DNA of 40,158 nucleotides from Opitutus sp. GAS368 (GCA_945871005.1 CAMBUJ010000009.1:1-40158), one strand, 5' to 3'; positions 28,716 to 38,366 are shown, counted from the first letter of the stretch. The notes: generated by a model not told the origin, from the sequence alone. Translations and numbers: made by a program.

Positions 28716-28811
28716 TTTGACGCAAAGGCGCAAAGGCCGATCCGAAGGTCGCAAAGTAATGCCGAGAATTTCTTGGCGAACTTTGCGTTCTCTTCGCGCC
28801 TTTGCGTTAAA
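28716..28811. repeat. Inverted repeat of the ACGCAAAGGCGCAAAG type
   Basis: TTTGACGCAAAGGCGC (28716-28731) against GCGCCTTTGCGTTAAA (28796-28811), one mismatch; a related unit is at 35451-35471. Confidence 0.75.
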
Positions 28812-28842
28812 ACCGCCCCGTTCCCTTTCACGGGCGACGGTA

Positions 28843-29271
28843 TTAGGCCGTGCGCTCCCAGCGCAGCTTGCGCTCCGCCTCGGTGATCTTGAGGTCGTTG
28901 ATGCTGGCGAAACGCCGGCGCATGTAACCGTGCTCGTCGAACTCCCAGTTTTCGTTGCCATAGGCGCGCCACCACTGGCCGTCGGCGTCGTGGAATTCGT
29001 ATTCAAACCGCACCGCGATGCGGTTGCCCGCAAACGCCCAGAGTTCTTTGCGCAACCGGTAGTCGAGCTCGCGCGCCCACTTGCCGCGCAGGAATTCGAC
29101 CACCTCGGCGCGCCCGTTGACGAAGTCGGTGCGGTTGCGCCACTCGGTGTCGAGCGTGTAGGCGAGCGCGACCCGCTCGGGGTCGCGGCTGTTCCAGGCA
29201 TCCTCGGCGGCCTGGATTTTCTTGCGGGCAGTTTCTTCGGTGAACGGCGGGAGCGGTGGGCGGGTGGTCAT
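28843..29271 (-). CDS. SnoaL/NTF2-like protein (DUF1348 type)
   Basis: From [18 protein letters not shown]...; '[38 protein letters not shown]', '[32 protein letters not shown]'. Confidence 0.88.
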   Translation of the reverse strand: MTTRPPLPPFTEETARKKIQAAEDAWNSRDPERVALAYTLDTEWRNRTDFVNGRAEVVEFLRGKWARELDYRLRKELWAFAGNRIAVRFEYEFHDADGQWWRAYGNENWEFDEHGYMRRRFASINDLKITEAERKLRWERTA

Positions 29272-29319
29272 GGTTGAATAGGGCTTTACCTGCAAAACGA
29301 TGGTTGCGGTAGACCCATC

Positions 29320-29370
29320 TAGACAGGTCGGTCTATCGCTAGGCAAGCTCAGGATAGACCTATCTGTCTA
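29320..29370. promoter_or_regulatory. Two operator-like sites in the SnoaL-like/tetR intergenic region
   Basis: TAGACAGGTCGGTCTA (29320-29335) and TAGACCTATCTGTCTA (29355-29370); the second, reverse-complemented, matches the first at 14 of 16 positions. Confidence 0.7.
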
Positions 29371-29403
29371 TTGCCTTGCGCTGGGCGGGGTCCGCGTGAG
29401 GTT

Positions 29404-29991
29404 ATGCCCATGTCCGCTCCTGCCGCCCCTTCGCCCAAACGCGATCACCTCATGGCCACGGCCTGGCGGTTGTTTTACCGCGATGGCCTGCGCGCGGTGG
29501 GCATCGACACGCTGCTGGCCGAGGCCGGCGTGGCCAAGATGACCCTCTATAACCACTTCGCCTCCAAGGAGGAGCTGATCCTCGCCATCTTGGATAAACG
29601 CGATTTGGAGTTCCGCGCCTCTCTCCTCGCGCAAGTCGCCGCCGCCGGTCCCTATCCGGTTCAGCGGCTGCTCGCGGTCTTCGATTGGCACGAGGGCTGG
29701 TTCGCCAGCGAGGCGTTCAAGGGCTGCGTGTTTATCCGCGCGCTCAGCGAGTACCCCGAGCCCACTCATCCGATTCACCAGGCCGCCTGGCGCCACAAAG
29801 TCGCGGTCAAAGCCGCGCTCACCGAGCTGTGCGCGGTCGCCGGGGCGAGGGACGCCGCCGCCTTGGCCGAGACGCTCAGTTACCTGATCGACGGGGCGAT
29901 CGTCACCGCGCACGCCACCCAGTCCACCGCCCCGGCGCGTTCGGCGCGGGCCACCGCCGCGCAGTTACTCAAACTCGACGCCGCCGCCTAG
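29404..29991 (+). CDS. TetR-family transcriptional regulator
   Basis: 'DHLMATAWRLFYRDGLRAVGIDTLLAEAGVAKMTLYNHFASKEELILAIL' N-terminal HTH. Start at ATG 29404. Confidence 0.92.
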   Translation: MPMSAPAAPSPKRDHLMATAWRLFYRDGLRAVGIDTLLAEAGVAKMTLYNHFASKEELILAILDKRDLEFRASLLAQVAAAGPYPVQRLLAVFDWHEGWFASEAFKGCVFIRALSEYPEPTHPIHQAAWRHKVAVKAALTELCAVAGARDAAALAETLSYLIDGAIVTAHATQSTAPARSARATAAQLLKLDAAA

Positions 29992-30064
29992 AAATGGGCG
30001 GAATACCCCGTATCAGGATGAGGCGTTGACTGATGGAGCGCCCCCCGTTTGGGTGTGTGGTTTT

Positions 30065-31930
30065 ATGTTAACGATCGCTGACGTCTCCAAGTCCTACGGT
30101 ACCCGCGAACTCTTTTCCGACGTCTCGCTGTTCATCGCGCGCACCGATCGGCTCGGCCTGATCGGCCCCAACGGCGCGGGCAAGTCCACGCTGTTCGGCC
30201 TGATCCTCGGCGAGGAAAAGCCCGACACCGGCACCATCGAGTGGGAGCGCGGTGCCGATTTCGGCTACCTGCCCCAGGAAAGCGCGCCTGCCGGCGACGA
30301 AACCATTCTCCACATTGCCACCAGCGGTAAAAAGCTCGAGCCCACCGATGACGATTACGACATCGATTACACCCTGGAGCCGCGCGCCCGTAAAATCCTC
30401 GACGGCCTCGGCTTCAAAACCGACGACGCCGACAAGCTGGCCAAAACCTTCTCCGGCGGCTGGGTCATGCGCGCCCACCTCGCCCGCCTGCTCGTCGCCG
30501 AGCCCGCGCTGCTGCTGCTCGACGAGCCGACGAACCATCTCGATCTGGAGGCCCTGCTCTGGTTCCAGGACTACCTGACGCGTTACCCGGGCGGCTTGGT
30601 GGTGATCTCGCACGATCGCGCCTTCCTCAACGCCCTGTGCACCGGCATGCTCGAACTGCGCGCCGGCACGCTGCATTATTATCACGGTAACTATGATAAT
30701 TTCCTGACCGAGAAAGAGGCCCGCAAGCACCAGCAGGCCGCCGCCTTTAAGAACCAGCAGCGCGAAATCGCCCACTTGCAGGTGTTCGTCGACCGCTTCG
30801 GCGCCAAGGCCTCGATGGCCTCGCGCGCCAAGTCCAAGGAAAAGCAAATCGAGCGCCTCAAGGAGGTCGCCGTCGAGGAGCCGACCGAGGAGCTGCGCAA
30901 GATGAATTTCAAGTTCCCGCAGCCGCCGCGCTCAGGCCTGAAGGTCGTCGACCTCAAGCACGTTCGCCAAGCCTACGGCGAAAACGTCATCTACAAGGAC
31001 CTCAACTTCACCGCCGAGCGTGGTCAGGGCATCGTGCTCATCGGGCCCAACGGCGCGGGTAAATCCACCCTGCTCAAAATCCTCGCCGGCGTTATCCCGA
31101 TTCAGGGCGGCGAACGCGATCTGGGCAGCAACGTGGTGCCGGGCTATTTCGCCCAGAACCGTCTCGATAACTTGAACCCCGACGCGACGGTGTTCGAAAA
31201 CGTGATGGAGCTGCGTACCAACGAAAACCAGCTCACCGAGCAGCAGGCCCGCGCGATCCTCGGCGCCTTTCTGTTCCGCAAGGACGACGTGCACAAGCCG
31301 GTCTCGGTGCTCTCCGGCGGCGAGAAAACCCGTTTGGCGCTGGCGCGCATTCTGGTGAAGCCGCCGAACTTGCTACTCATGGACGAGCCGACGACGCACT
31401 TGGACATCCAGTCGATCGACGCGCTGGTTCACGCCCTGAAGAGCTACGAAGGCACGCTGATTTTCATCTCACACGACGTGCATTTCATCAAGGCCCTCGC
31501 CAAGAACGTGCTGCACGTTCACAGCGGCCGCCTGACGAACTACGCCGGCGACTACGATTATTACCTGGAGAAATCCAAGCTGAGCGACGCCCGCGCGGCG
31601 ATCACCGCCGGCTTCACCGACGGCCGCCCCAAGCAAGCCGAGGCTAAGAAAGCGGCTCCAGTTGCCGCAGTGGCCGCCAAGCCCAAGGCGTCCCCGAGCG
31701 AGATTCGTAAGTTCAGGGAGAATGTGGGCGTGCTGGAGAAGAAGGTGGTCGATTTGGAGGCCAAGCAGTCCGAGATCACTGCCGCGCTGGAGGCGCCCGA
31801 GACCTATGCGGACAAAGGCAAGTTCCAGCACCTCAACCGCGAGTTAACCGCCATGACTGATCTGGTGACCGCCGCGACCGAGGCCTGGGAAAAAGCCGTC
31901 TCGCAGCTCAGCGAGATGGAAAAGGCCTAA
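30065..31930 (+). CDS. ABC-F family ATP-binding protein
   Basis: Two ABC domains: 'GPNGAGKSTLFGL'/'LLLLDEPTNHLDLEAL' and 'GPNGAGKSTLLKIL'/'LLLMDEPTTHLDIQSI'; coiled-coil C-terminus. Start at ATG 30065. Confidence 0.93.
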   Translation: MLTIADVSKSYGTRELFSDVSLFIARTDRLGLIGPNGAGKSTLFGLILGEEKPDTGTIEWERGADFGYLPQESAPAGDETILHIATSGKKLEPTDDDYDIDYTLEPRARKILDGLGFKTDDADKLAKTFSGGWVMRAHLARLLVAEPALLLLDEPTNHLDLEALLWFQDYLTRYPGGLVVISHDRAFLNALCTGMLELRAGTLHYYHGNYDNFLTEKEARKHQQAAAFKNQQREIAHLQVFVDRFGAKASMASRAKSKEKQIERLKEVAVEEPTEELRKMNFKFPQPPRSGLKVVDLKHVRQAYGENVIYKDLNFTAERGQGIVLIGPNGAGKSTLLKILAGVIPIQGGERDLGSNVVPGYFAQNRLDNLNPDATVFENVMELRTNENQLTEQQARAILGAFLFRKDDVHKPVSVLSGGEKTRLALARILVKPPNLLLMDEPTTHLDIQSIDALVHALKSYEGTLIFISHDVHFIKALAKNVLHVHSGRLTNYAGDYDYYLEKSKLSDARAAITAGFTDGRPKQAEAKKAAPVAAVAAKPKASPSEIRKFRENVGVLEKKVVDLEAKQSEITAALEAPETYADKGKFQHLNRELTAMTDLVTAATEAWEKAVSQLSEMEKA

Positions 31931-31946
31931 CTGGCTCTCCCTTGGA

Positions 31947-31982
31947 TTGGGGCCCTGCCGGCCCCAACCCTCCGGGTTTTTC
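31947..31982 (+). terminator. Probable intrinsic terminator of the ABC-F gene
   Basis: TTGGGGCC-CTGCC-GGCCCCAA then a T-rich stretch. Confidence 0.5.
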
Positions 31983-32076
31983 GTTTATAGCCGATACGGT
32001 TGCGCGCGGAGGGGTGGGGCAGGGTGCGCGGGATACACGTTCGGAGGCCGTTTGACTGCAGTGCGGGGCAGTAGCT

Positions 32077-32451
32077 TCAGGAAATGAAACGGATGCAGAG
32101 CGGGTAACGGTAGGCGATGCCGTCAGCGGCCTTGATCGCCGCGACCACACCCAAAATCAGCGACCCGAGCACGAGGATCGGCAACAGGACAAAACCGACG
32201 AAAACAAAGCAGAGGGGCGCGATCAACAGGCTGTAAAGCAGCACCGAGAGGTGGAAGTTGAGCGCCTCCTTGGCCTGGATCGCGGTCGGGCCGCCCTCCT
32301 GCTTTTTAATCAGGTAGACCACCAGTGGGAGAATGAAGCCCACTCCCAGCAACGCGGAGAGGTGGCAGAGGACAATCAGAACTTTGGCGTCACCACTGGG
32401 GCGCAGGGGCGAGGCAGGCGAGGAGGAGGAGGGGAGCGTGACTATGGACAT
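32077..32451 (-). CDS. DUF4870-like membrane protein
   Basis: 'VLIVLCHLSALLGVGFILPLVVYLIKKQ...AIQAKEALNFHLSVLLYSLLIAPLCFVFVGFVLLPILVLGSLILGVVAAIKAADGIAYRYPLCIRFI'. Confidence 0.85.
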   Translation of the reverse strand: MSIVTLPSSSSPASPLRPSGDAKVLIVLCHLSALLGVGFILPLVVYLIKKQEGGPTAIQAKEALNFHLSVLLYSLLIAPLCFVFVGFVLLPILVLGSLILGVVAAIKAADGIAYRYPLCIRFIS

Positions 32452-32523
32452 AACGGTCCGCAACCAAGCGACGATCCGGCCGAACCGCAAGCTGACTGCC
32501 ATCCAAAACCCGGATGCCCGGCG

Positions 32524-33846
32524 TCACGCTTGCCCGCCGGCCTGTGCGCCGGTGGTCACGCCGCTCTGGGTGCGCACCAGCTCCCTGCGCAACCAATCAA
32601 GCGCGGCGGTCACCGCCCGCCGGTTCACCGTCGCCCGGGGGCCGGGATAATGGAGTTTTTTCGACCATATCCCGTGCGGGGAGTGCAACGCGAGGTACAT
32701 GGTTCCCACCGGGTTTTCGTTGGTCCCGCCACACGGGCCGGCAAACCCCGTGATCGCCAGTGCGTAATCGGCCCCCAGCCGCTCAGCCGCCCCCACCGCC
32801 ATCGCCACCGCGTTCTCCGCCGACACCCCGCCGTGCTGCTCCAAAATGCACTCCGGCACGTCGAGAAGCTGCATCTTCGATTCGTTAGAGTAACACACGC
32901 AGCCACCGGCAAAAAACTTGGTGGCGCCGCAGACCCCGGTGAACTCGCTCGAAAGCAGCCCGCCGGTGGCCGTCTCCGCCACCGCCAGAGTGCATCCCTG
33001 CGCGCGTAACAGGTCGCCCACGACCTTGGCCTGCGAATCCCCGCCGTAGCACATAAAATCCTCGCCCAGCAGCACCACGCACTCGGCGGCAATCGCGTCG
33101 AGTTGACCAAAGGACAACGCGCCCGAGGGCGAACTCAGGCGCAGGTCGACCTGCCCTTGGTGGGCGCAGAAGGCGATACTCAGGGCCTCGCCATAGCGGT
33201 TGAAAACGGGCTGCAGTTTCACCTCGAGGGCCGACTCGCCAATGCCGGCGGTGCGCAGTTGCACATAGGCTTCACGCTTGAGCAGCAGGCCGCGCTGGGC
33301 CAGCCGCGGGACCACCTGTTCGGTCAACATGGGCTGCAATTCGTTGGGCGGGCCGGGCAGCATGATCAGCACCTTGCCGTCCTGCTCGACCCACAGCCCG
33401 GGAGCAGTTCCGTTGGCGTTGGCCAACACTTCGCCGCGCTCAAAACGGTAGGCCTGCTTGAGGTTGTTCTCCGGCATGATCCGGCCGCGGCTGGAGAAAA
33501 ACGCCTCGATCCCTTTGGCAATCTCCGGCTCGAAGACCAGCGTCTGCCCCAACACCCCGGCCACCGCCTCGCGGGTGCGGTCGTCGCAGGTCGGGCCGAG
33601 CCCGCCGGTGGTGATGACCACGTCGGCGCGCGCCCAGCTCTCGCGAAACTGTTCGGCGATTGCGTCGGCCTCGTCGGTCAGGGTGACGTTACGCTGGAGG
33701 AGGACGCCGCGCTGCCCGAGTTGGGCGCCGATGAAGGTGAGGTGGCCGTTGGCGGTCAGGCCGAGAAGCAGCTCGTCCCCGAGGGTGAGCAGTTCGTAGC
33801 GTTTCGAGGCGACCGAGCCAGAGGGGGCGATGTTTTTGGAAACCAT
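32524..33846 (-). CDS. cinA: CinA-family competence/damage-inducible protein (nicotinamide-nucleotide amidohydrolase)
   Basis: 'YELLTLGDELLLGLTANGHLTFIGAQL', 'DVVITTGGLGPTCDDRTREAVAGVL', 'LAVAETATGGLLSSEFTGVCGATKFFAGGCVCYSNESK', 'ALAITGFAGPCGGTNENPVGTMYLAL'. Confidence 0.92.
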   Translation of the reverse strand: MVSKNIAPSGSVASKRYELLTLGDELLLGLTANGHLTFIGAQLGQRGVLLQRNVTLTDEADAIAEQFRESWARADVVITTGGLGPTCDDRTREAVAGVLGQTLVFEPEIAKGIEAFFSSRGRIMPENNLKQAYRFERGEVLANANGTAPGLWVEQDGKVLIMLPGPPNELQPMLTEQVVPRLAQRGLLLKREAYVQLRTAGIGESALEVKLQPVFNRYGEALSIAFCAHQGQVDLRLSSPSGALSFGQLDAIAAECVVLLGEDFMCYGGDSQAKVVGDLLRAQGCTLAVAETATGGLLSSEFTGVCGATKFFAGGCVCYSNESKMQLLDVPECILEQHGGVSAENAVAMAVGAAERLGADYALAITGFAGPCGGTNENPVGTMYLALHSPHGIWSKKLHYPGPRATVNRRAVTAALDWLRRELVRTQSGVTTGAQAGGQA

Positions 33847-33883
33847 ACTTGCGAAGCGCGAAACTAGGTTAAACTCAGCGAAA

Positions 33884-35365
33884 ATGCCAGCGCCGCACCC
33901 CATTAACCTCAAAGAGAAGGTCCGCCAGCTCCCGGAAAAGCCAGGGGTGTACCTGATGAAGGACCGCTTGGGGCGCATCATCTACGTGGGTAAGGCCAAG
34001 GCGTTAAAGAAACGGGTCTCCTCGTATTTCACCCCGTCGCGGGCGATGACCCTGCACCCGAAAATCCGCGCCTTGATCGAGATGATTGCCGACTTTGATA
34101 CCATCGAGGTGAAGTCCGAGCCCGAGGCGCTGCTGCTGGAGGGCAAGCTGATCAAGCAGTGGAAACCCAAATACAACACCGACTTCACCGACGACAAACG
34201 CTTCCCGCTGGTGCGTGTCGACCCGGCCCAGGAGCTGCCGCGCTTCGCCGTGACCCGTTTTAAAAAAGACGACCGCTCGCGCTACTTTGGGCCCTTTGCG
34301 CACAGCGGGCTGTTGCGTAAAACCCTCGCCCAGATGCGCCGCCAATTCGGGATTTTGCTGAGCGACGCCAGCCCGCAGCGCCTGCCCGACGGCCGCTGGC
34401 AACTCTACGACGACGTCCGCCAGGAGCTCTACGGCTTCGCCAACGAAACCACCGCCGAGGACTACCGGCTGCGGGTGGCCCAGGCCTGCGAATTCCTCGA
34501 AGGCAAGTCGCGCGAGTGGCTCGAAACCCTGCGCGCCGAGATGCTGGAGGCGGCCGGAAAAAAGGAATTCGAGAAAGCCGCCGAGTTGCGCGACGTGGTG
34601 TTTGCCCTGGAAAAAACCCTGGCGCGCACCCGCACCTTCGAGCGCTTCGACCCGACCCACCCGGCGGCCGACGAGGAGGCCATGCGCCTGCTCGGTGAGT
34701 CGCTCGGCCTAAAAACGATCCCGCGCACCCTGGAGTGTTTCGATATTTCCCACATCAGCGGGACCTTCGTGGTGGCCTCAATGGTGCACTTCAACGAAGG
34801 GCGGCCGGACAAGGACCGCTACCGGCGCTTTCAGATCAAAAGTTTTATCGGCAACGATGACTACCGGGCGATGGAGGAGGTGGTTGGGCGCCATTACCGG
34901 CGGATGCGCGACGAGCAAAAGCAGTTGCCTGACCTAATCGTGATCGACGGCGGGCGTGGGCAGATCGGTGCGGCGCTCAAGGCCTTCGCCGCGATCGAGG
35001 TGGAGCCGCCGCCGCTAATCGGTTTGGCCAAAAAGCACGAGACGATCATTTTCCCCGACGAGCGCGCGCCGCTGAATCTGCCGCTCAACTCGCCCGCGCT
35101 CAATTTACTCCAGCGCCTGCGCGACGAAGCCCACCGCTTCGCCAACACCTACAACGCCGACCTGCGCTCGAAGAAAATCCGCGAAAGCGTGCTGGACGAT
35201 TTCCCCGGGCTGGGGGCGGTGCGGCGGACGGCGCTGCTCGGGCATTTCGGCAGCATCGAGCGGTTGCGGGCGGCCGGCGAAGCTCAACTGGCCGAAGTCG
35301 AGGGACTCGGCCCGCGCCTGGCGGCCGAGCTCCACGCCTACCTGCACGCCCCGCTGCCTGAATAA
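33884..35365 (+). CDS. uvrC: UvrC-like excinuclease subunit (reduced form)
   Basis: GIY-YIG 'KPGVYLMKDRLGRIIYVGKAKALKKRVSSYF', UVR-like 'AAGKKEFEKAAELRDVVFALEKTL', RNase H-like 'LECFDISHISGTFVVASMVHFNEGRPDKDRYRRFQIK' and 'LIVIDGGRGQIGAALKAF', C-terminal HhH 'LDDFPGLGAVRRTALLGHFGSIERLRAAGEAQLAEVEGLGPRLAAELHAYL'. Confidence 0.88.
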   Translation: MPAPHPINLKEKVRQLPEKPGVYLMKDRLGRIIYVGKAKALKKRVSSYFTPSRAMTLHPKIRALIEMIADFDTIEVKSEPEALLLEGKLIKQWKPKYNTDFTDDKRFPLVRVDPAQELPRFAVTRFKKDDRSRYFGPFAHSGLLRKTLAQMRRQFGILLSDASPQRLPDGRWQLYDDVRQELYGFANETTAEDYRLRVAQACEFLEGKSREWLETLRAEMLEAAGKKEFEKAAELRDVVFALEKTLARTRTFERFDPTHPAADEEAMRLLGESLGLKTIPRTLECFDISHISGTFVVASMVHFNEGRPDKDRYRRFQIKSFIGNDDYRAMEEVVGRHYRRMRDEQKQLPDLIVIDGGRGQIGAALKAFAAIEVEPPPLIGLAKKHETIIFPDERAPLNLPLNSPALNLLQRLRDEAHRFANTYNADLRSKKIRESVLDDFPGLGAVRRTALLGHFGSIERLRAAGEAQLAEVEGLGPRLAAELHAYLHAPLPE

Positions 35366-35746
35366 AGGGCGCAGCCAAAATCCCCGTGACCCTTGGGGGT
35401 GGCGGTAACCTTTTTTAAGTCGGATCCAATCAAGGCAGTTTAGCCGCAAAAGAACGCAAAGGGCGCAAAGAACAAGCCATGTATTTCTAGGCGATCTGTG
35501 CGTGTGCGACCATGAAACGAACAACCATAACAGTGAGAGTCTGTTCGACCGCATTTAACGATTCGCTGTCGATGGGCCCGGTCACGGATGAAGGCCACGA
35601 GGCCTCGCCGGAAAGCACGACCGTGTGCCCGAACCAGTCATCCTGTTGCGTGTAGCAGACCAGCTAGCCACAGGACCTTAAACTGGAACTATTATTCGGG
35701 AGGTCGGGCGTGTGACTGCTCTGGTGGAAACGACCTCGTTGACGGG

Positions 35747-37516
35747 TTAGGCCGCGCCGCGGGTCGCCAGGTAGCGGCGCCAGCCGCCAAGAGGGGTAAT
35801 GTCAGCGGCTCCTGCGAGTGCGTACGGTTCGCAGAGGAACCCCTTAACCCAGGTGCCGTCGATCAGTTGCACCGTGCCGATGACCATCGGCGGGGGCACC
35901 GCGGCGACAAAGCGCCCAAAGGCCTCCGGGCTGAGCGCGTAGGTTTCCACTTCGATGGGGGCGCCGGTCGCGCCGCCGGCCAGGCGGACGAGCCCCGGTT
36001 TTGGCGGAGTGGTGTTGGCCAGGGCGAACAGTTGGTAGTGATTCGCGGTGGTGGTGGCGGCGAGGAAGCGGGCCCCGAGGGCGGTGAGTTGCCCGTGAAG
36101 CGGCTGCCCTTGCAGGTGGGCCCCGCACACCGCGAGGGTAACGGTCTCGGCGGCCGGCGTCGCGGATGGAACAGACGGGGCGGTTTCGCCCAAAAAGCGC
36201 GAACCGAGTTCGAGCAGGCGGGCGTCGTGCCAGGCCGGGGCGATAAACGTGATCCCAAAACCCGGGCCGTAGGAATAACGACCGGCGGGCACGCTCAGGC
36301 CACACAGGTCGAGCAGGTTCATGAAGTTGGTATAACGCCCGAGATTCGAATTGAGCCGCACGGGATCGGCCAACACTTCGGTTATCATGTAAATCGTGCC
36401 GGCGGTGGGGGCGACCAGCGCGTCGAAGGTGGCCAGGATGTTGTCGGCGGCGCGGCGCAGTTCGGCTAGCCGGTAGGAGGCGCGGAAGGCGTCAGCGGCC
36501 GAGGCGGTTTTACCGGTTTGGATGATGGCGGCGACGGTCGGGTCGAGGCCGGCGGGGTTGGCGGAATCAGCGAGGCCGGGCGCACCGTCGGCGGGCAGGT
36601 GTTGCTCAATAAATGCGCCGACAGCGGCAAAACGTTCGGCGGTCCACGGCCCCTCGTAGAGCAGGCGGGCGGCATCGAAAAACGGGGCGAAATCCACCTC
36701 GACGACTTCGGCGCCGAGGCCGCGTAGCCGCTCAAGGGCTTCCGCAAAAAGCTCGGCCGATTCGCCCTCGTGGAACCACTCCAATTGGTCGGTGCGCGGA
36801 ACCCCGAGCCGAGGGCGTGCAGGCAACAAACACCCCGTTGTGTTGGTTGTGGGCGGGGGCCGGGAAAAGGGATCGGCGGGGTCAAAGCCTTCGGCGGCTG
36901 CGAGCACGCGGGCGGCGGTGGCCAGGTCGCGGGTGAAAATCGATACGCAGTCGAGGCTGCGGCAGGCGGGTACCACCCCGCGTGTCGAGAGCCGGCCCTT
37001 GGTGGGCTTGAGGCCGATCAGGCCGTTGAAGGCCGCCGGCACCCGACCCGAACCCGCCGTGTCCGTGCCGAGGGCGAAATCCACCAATCCCGCCGCCACC
37101 GCCACCGCCGAGCCGCTCGACGAGCCGCCGGAAATATACTCGGGGTTAAACACGTTGCGCGGTGCCCCGTAGGGCGAACGCACGCCGACCAGCCCGGTGG
37201 CGAATTGATCGAGGTTGGTTTTACCCAACGGAATCGCCCCGGCAGCGAGGAGTTTGTCCACCACGTGGGCCGAGGCGGCGGGCGTGTAGGCAAAGCCTGG
37301 ACACGCCGCTGTCGTCGGCACGCCGGCCAGGTCGATGTTGTCCTTGATCGCAAAGGTCAGGCCGGCGAGGGGCGCATGCCGGGGAGCGGCGGCCGCGTAG
37401 CTGGCGAGGGCTTCGGCCGAGAGCGTGTGGATCCACACGGCGGGATCGCGGCGCGCGTAGGTGACGCAGGGTTCAAGGAGGGCTTCGGCGTAGGGAAGGA
37501 GATCTTCGGGGGACAT
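35747..37516 (-). CDS. Allophanate hydrolase (amidase-signature family)
   Basis: 589 aa; 'LTFAIKDNIDLAGVPTTAACPGFAY', 'YISGGSSSGSAVAVAAGLVDFALGTDTAGSGRVPAAFNGLIGLKPTKG'; C-terminal domain 'LAVCGAHLQGQPLHGQLTALGARFL'. Confidence 0.88.
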   Translation of the reverse strand: MSPEDLLPYAEALLEPCVTYARRDPAVWIHTLSAEALASYAAAAPRHAPLAGLTFAIKDNIDLAGVPTTAACPGFAYTPAASAHVVDKLLAAGAIPLGKTNLDQFATGLVGVRSPYGAPRNVFNPEYISGGSSSGSAVAVAAGLVDFALGTDTAGSGRVPAAFNGLIGLKPTKGRLSTRGVVPACRSLDCVSIFTRDLATAARVLAAAEGFDPADPFSRPPPTTNTTGCLLPARPRLGVPRTDQLEWFHEGESAELFAEALERLRGLGAEVVEVDFAPFFDAARLLYEGPWTAERFAAVGAFIEQHLPADGAPGLADSANPAGLDPTVAAIIQTGKTASAADAFRASYRLAELRRAADNILATFDALVAPTAGTIYMITEVLADPVRLNSNLGRYTNFMNLLDLCGLSVPAGRYSYGPGFGITFIAPAWHDARLLELGSRFLGETAPSVPSATPAAETVTLAVCGAHLQGQPLHGQLTALGARFLAATTTANHYQLFALANTTPPKPGLVRLAGGATGAPIEVETYALSPEAFGRFVAAVPPPMVIGTVQLIDGTWVKGFLCEPYALAGAADITPLGGWRRYLATRGAA

Positions 37517-37585
37517 CGGAGGTGCGGCTGGAAACGGAGAGGCGCCCGGTGGCGGGAGCAGGGTCGTGGATCGGGTGGGATGATT

Positions 37586-38366
37586 TTACGGTGAGGCCGG
37601 CGCGGGAGGCTTGTCCTGCCAGCGGTACAGGCTGGCCCGGTTGACGCCCAGAAGGCGAGCGGCTTGCGAGAGGTTTCCGCCGGCAATGGCCAGGGCCCGG
37701 GAAACGAGAATCTGTTCGGCTTCAGCGAGGTTAAGGGGAAGGTCGGAGAGGAATTTGCAATGGGGCCCGGTGGTGGGGAGTTCGGCGGATGGCGCCGAGG
37801 CGATGGGGTGGGGCGCAAACGAGATGTGCTCGGCCCCGAGTTCCTCGCCGCCTGCGTAGATGATCGAGCGCTCCAGCGTGTTTTTGAGTTCGCGGATGTT
37901 GCCCGGGTAGCTGTGGGCGAGCAGGCGCTGGAGGGCGTCGAGGCGCAGGCGGGGCGGTGGACGATTGAGTTTGGCCGAGAGGGTGCGCACGAAATGCTGG
38001 GCGAGCAGCGGCACGTCTTCGAGGCGCTCGCGCAGGGCTGGCACGGCGATGTGATAATGGAGCAGCCGGTAATAAATGTCTTGGCGGAAGCCGCCGGCGG
38101 CGATTTTGGCAGGTAGATCGGCGTGGGTGGCGGCGATCACCCGGGCGTTCATGCTACGGGATTTTTCCGAGCCGACTGGTCGGTAGGCGCCGTCTTCCAT
38201 CACGCGGAGTACCCGGGCATGGAGTCGGGGGGGCGCGCTCTTGGCCGAAAAGAAGGACTTCGGACTTATCCTCCAACAAAGTCGCGCATTCCACGCGGAT
38301 GAACGGCGCGGTTGCCCGCGCACTGCCGTAGTGGATGGCGCGGAGGGAGTGGTATGGATCCCTGCC
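37586..38366 (-). pseudogene. Decayed sigma-54-dependent (NtrC/Fis-type) transcriptional activator
   Basis: C-terminal part 'RVLRVMEDGAYRPVGSEKSRSMNARVIAATHADLPAKIAAGGFRQDIYYRLLHYHIAVPALRERLEDVPLLAQHF...GNLSQAARLLGVNRASLYRW' in one frame. A second minus frame upstream (about 38366-38226) reads 'RDPYHSLRAIHYGSARATAPFIRVECATLLEDKSEVLLFGQERA'. No Walker A, GAFTGA or Walker B was found. Confidence 0.75.
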
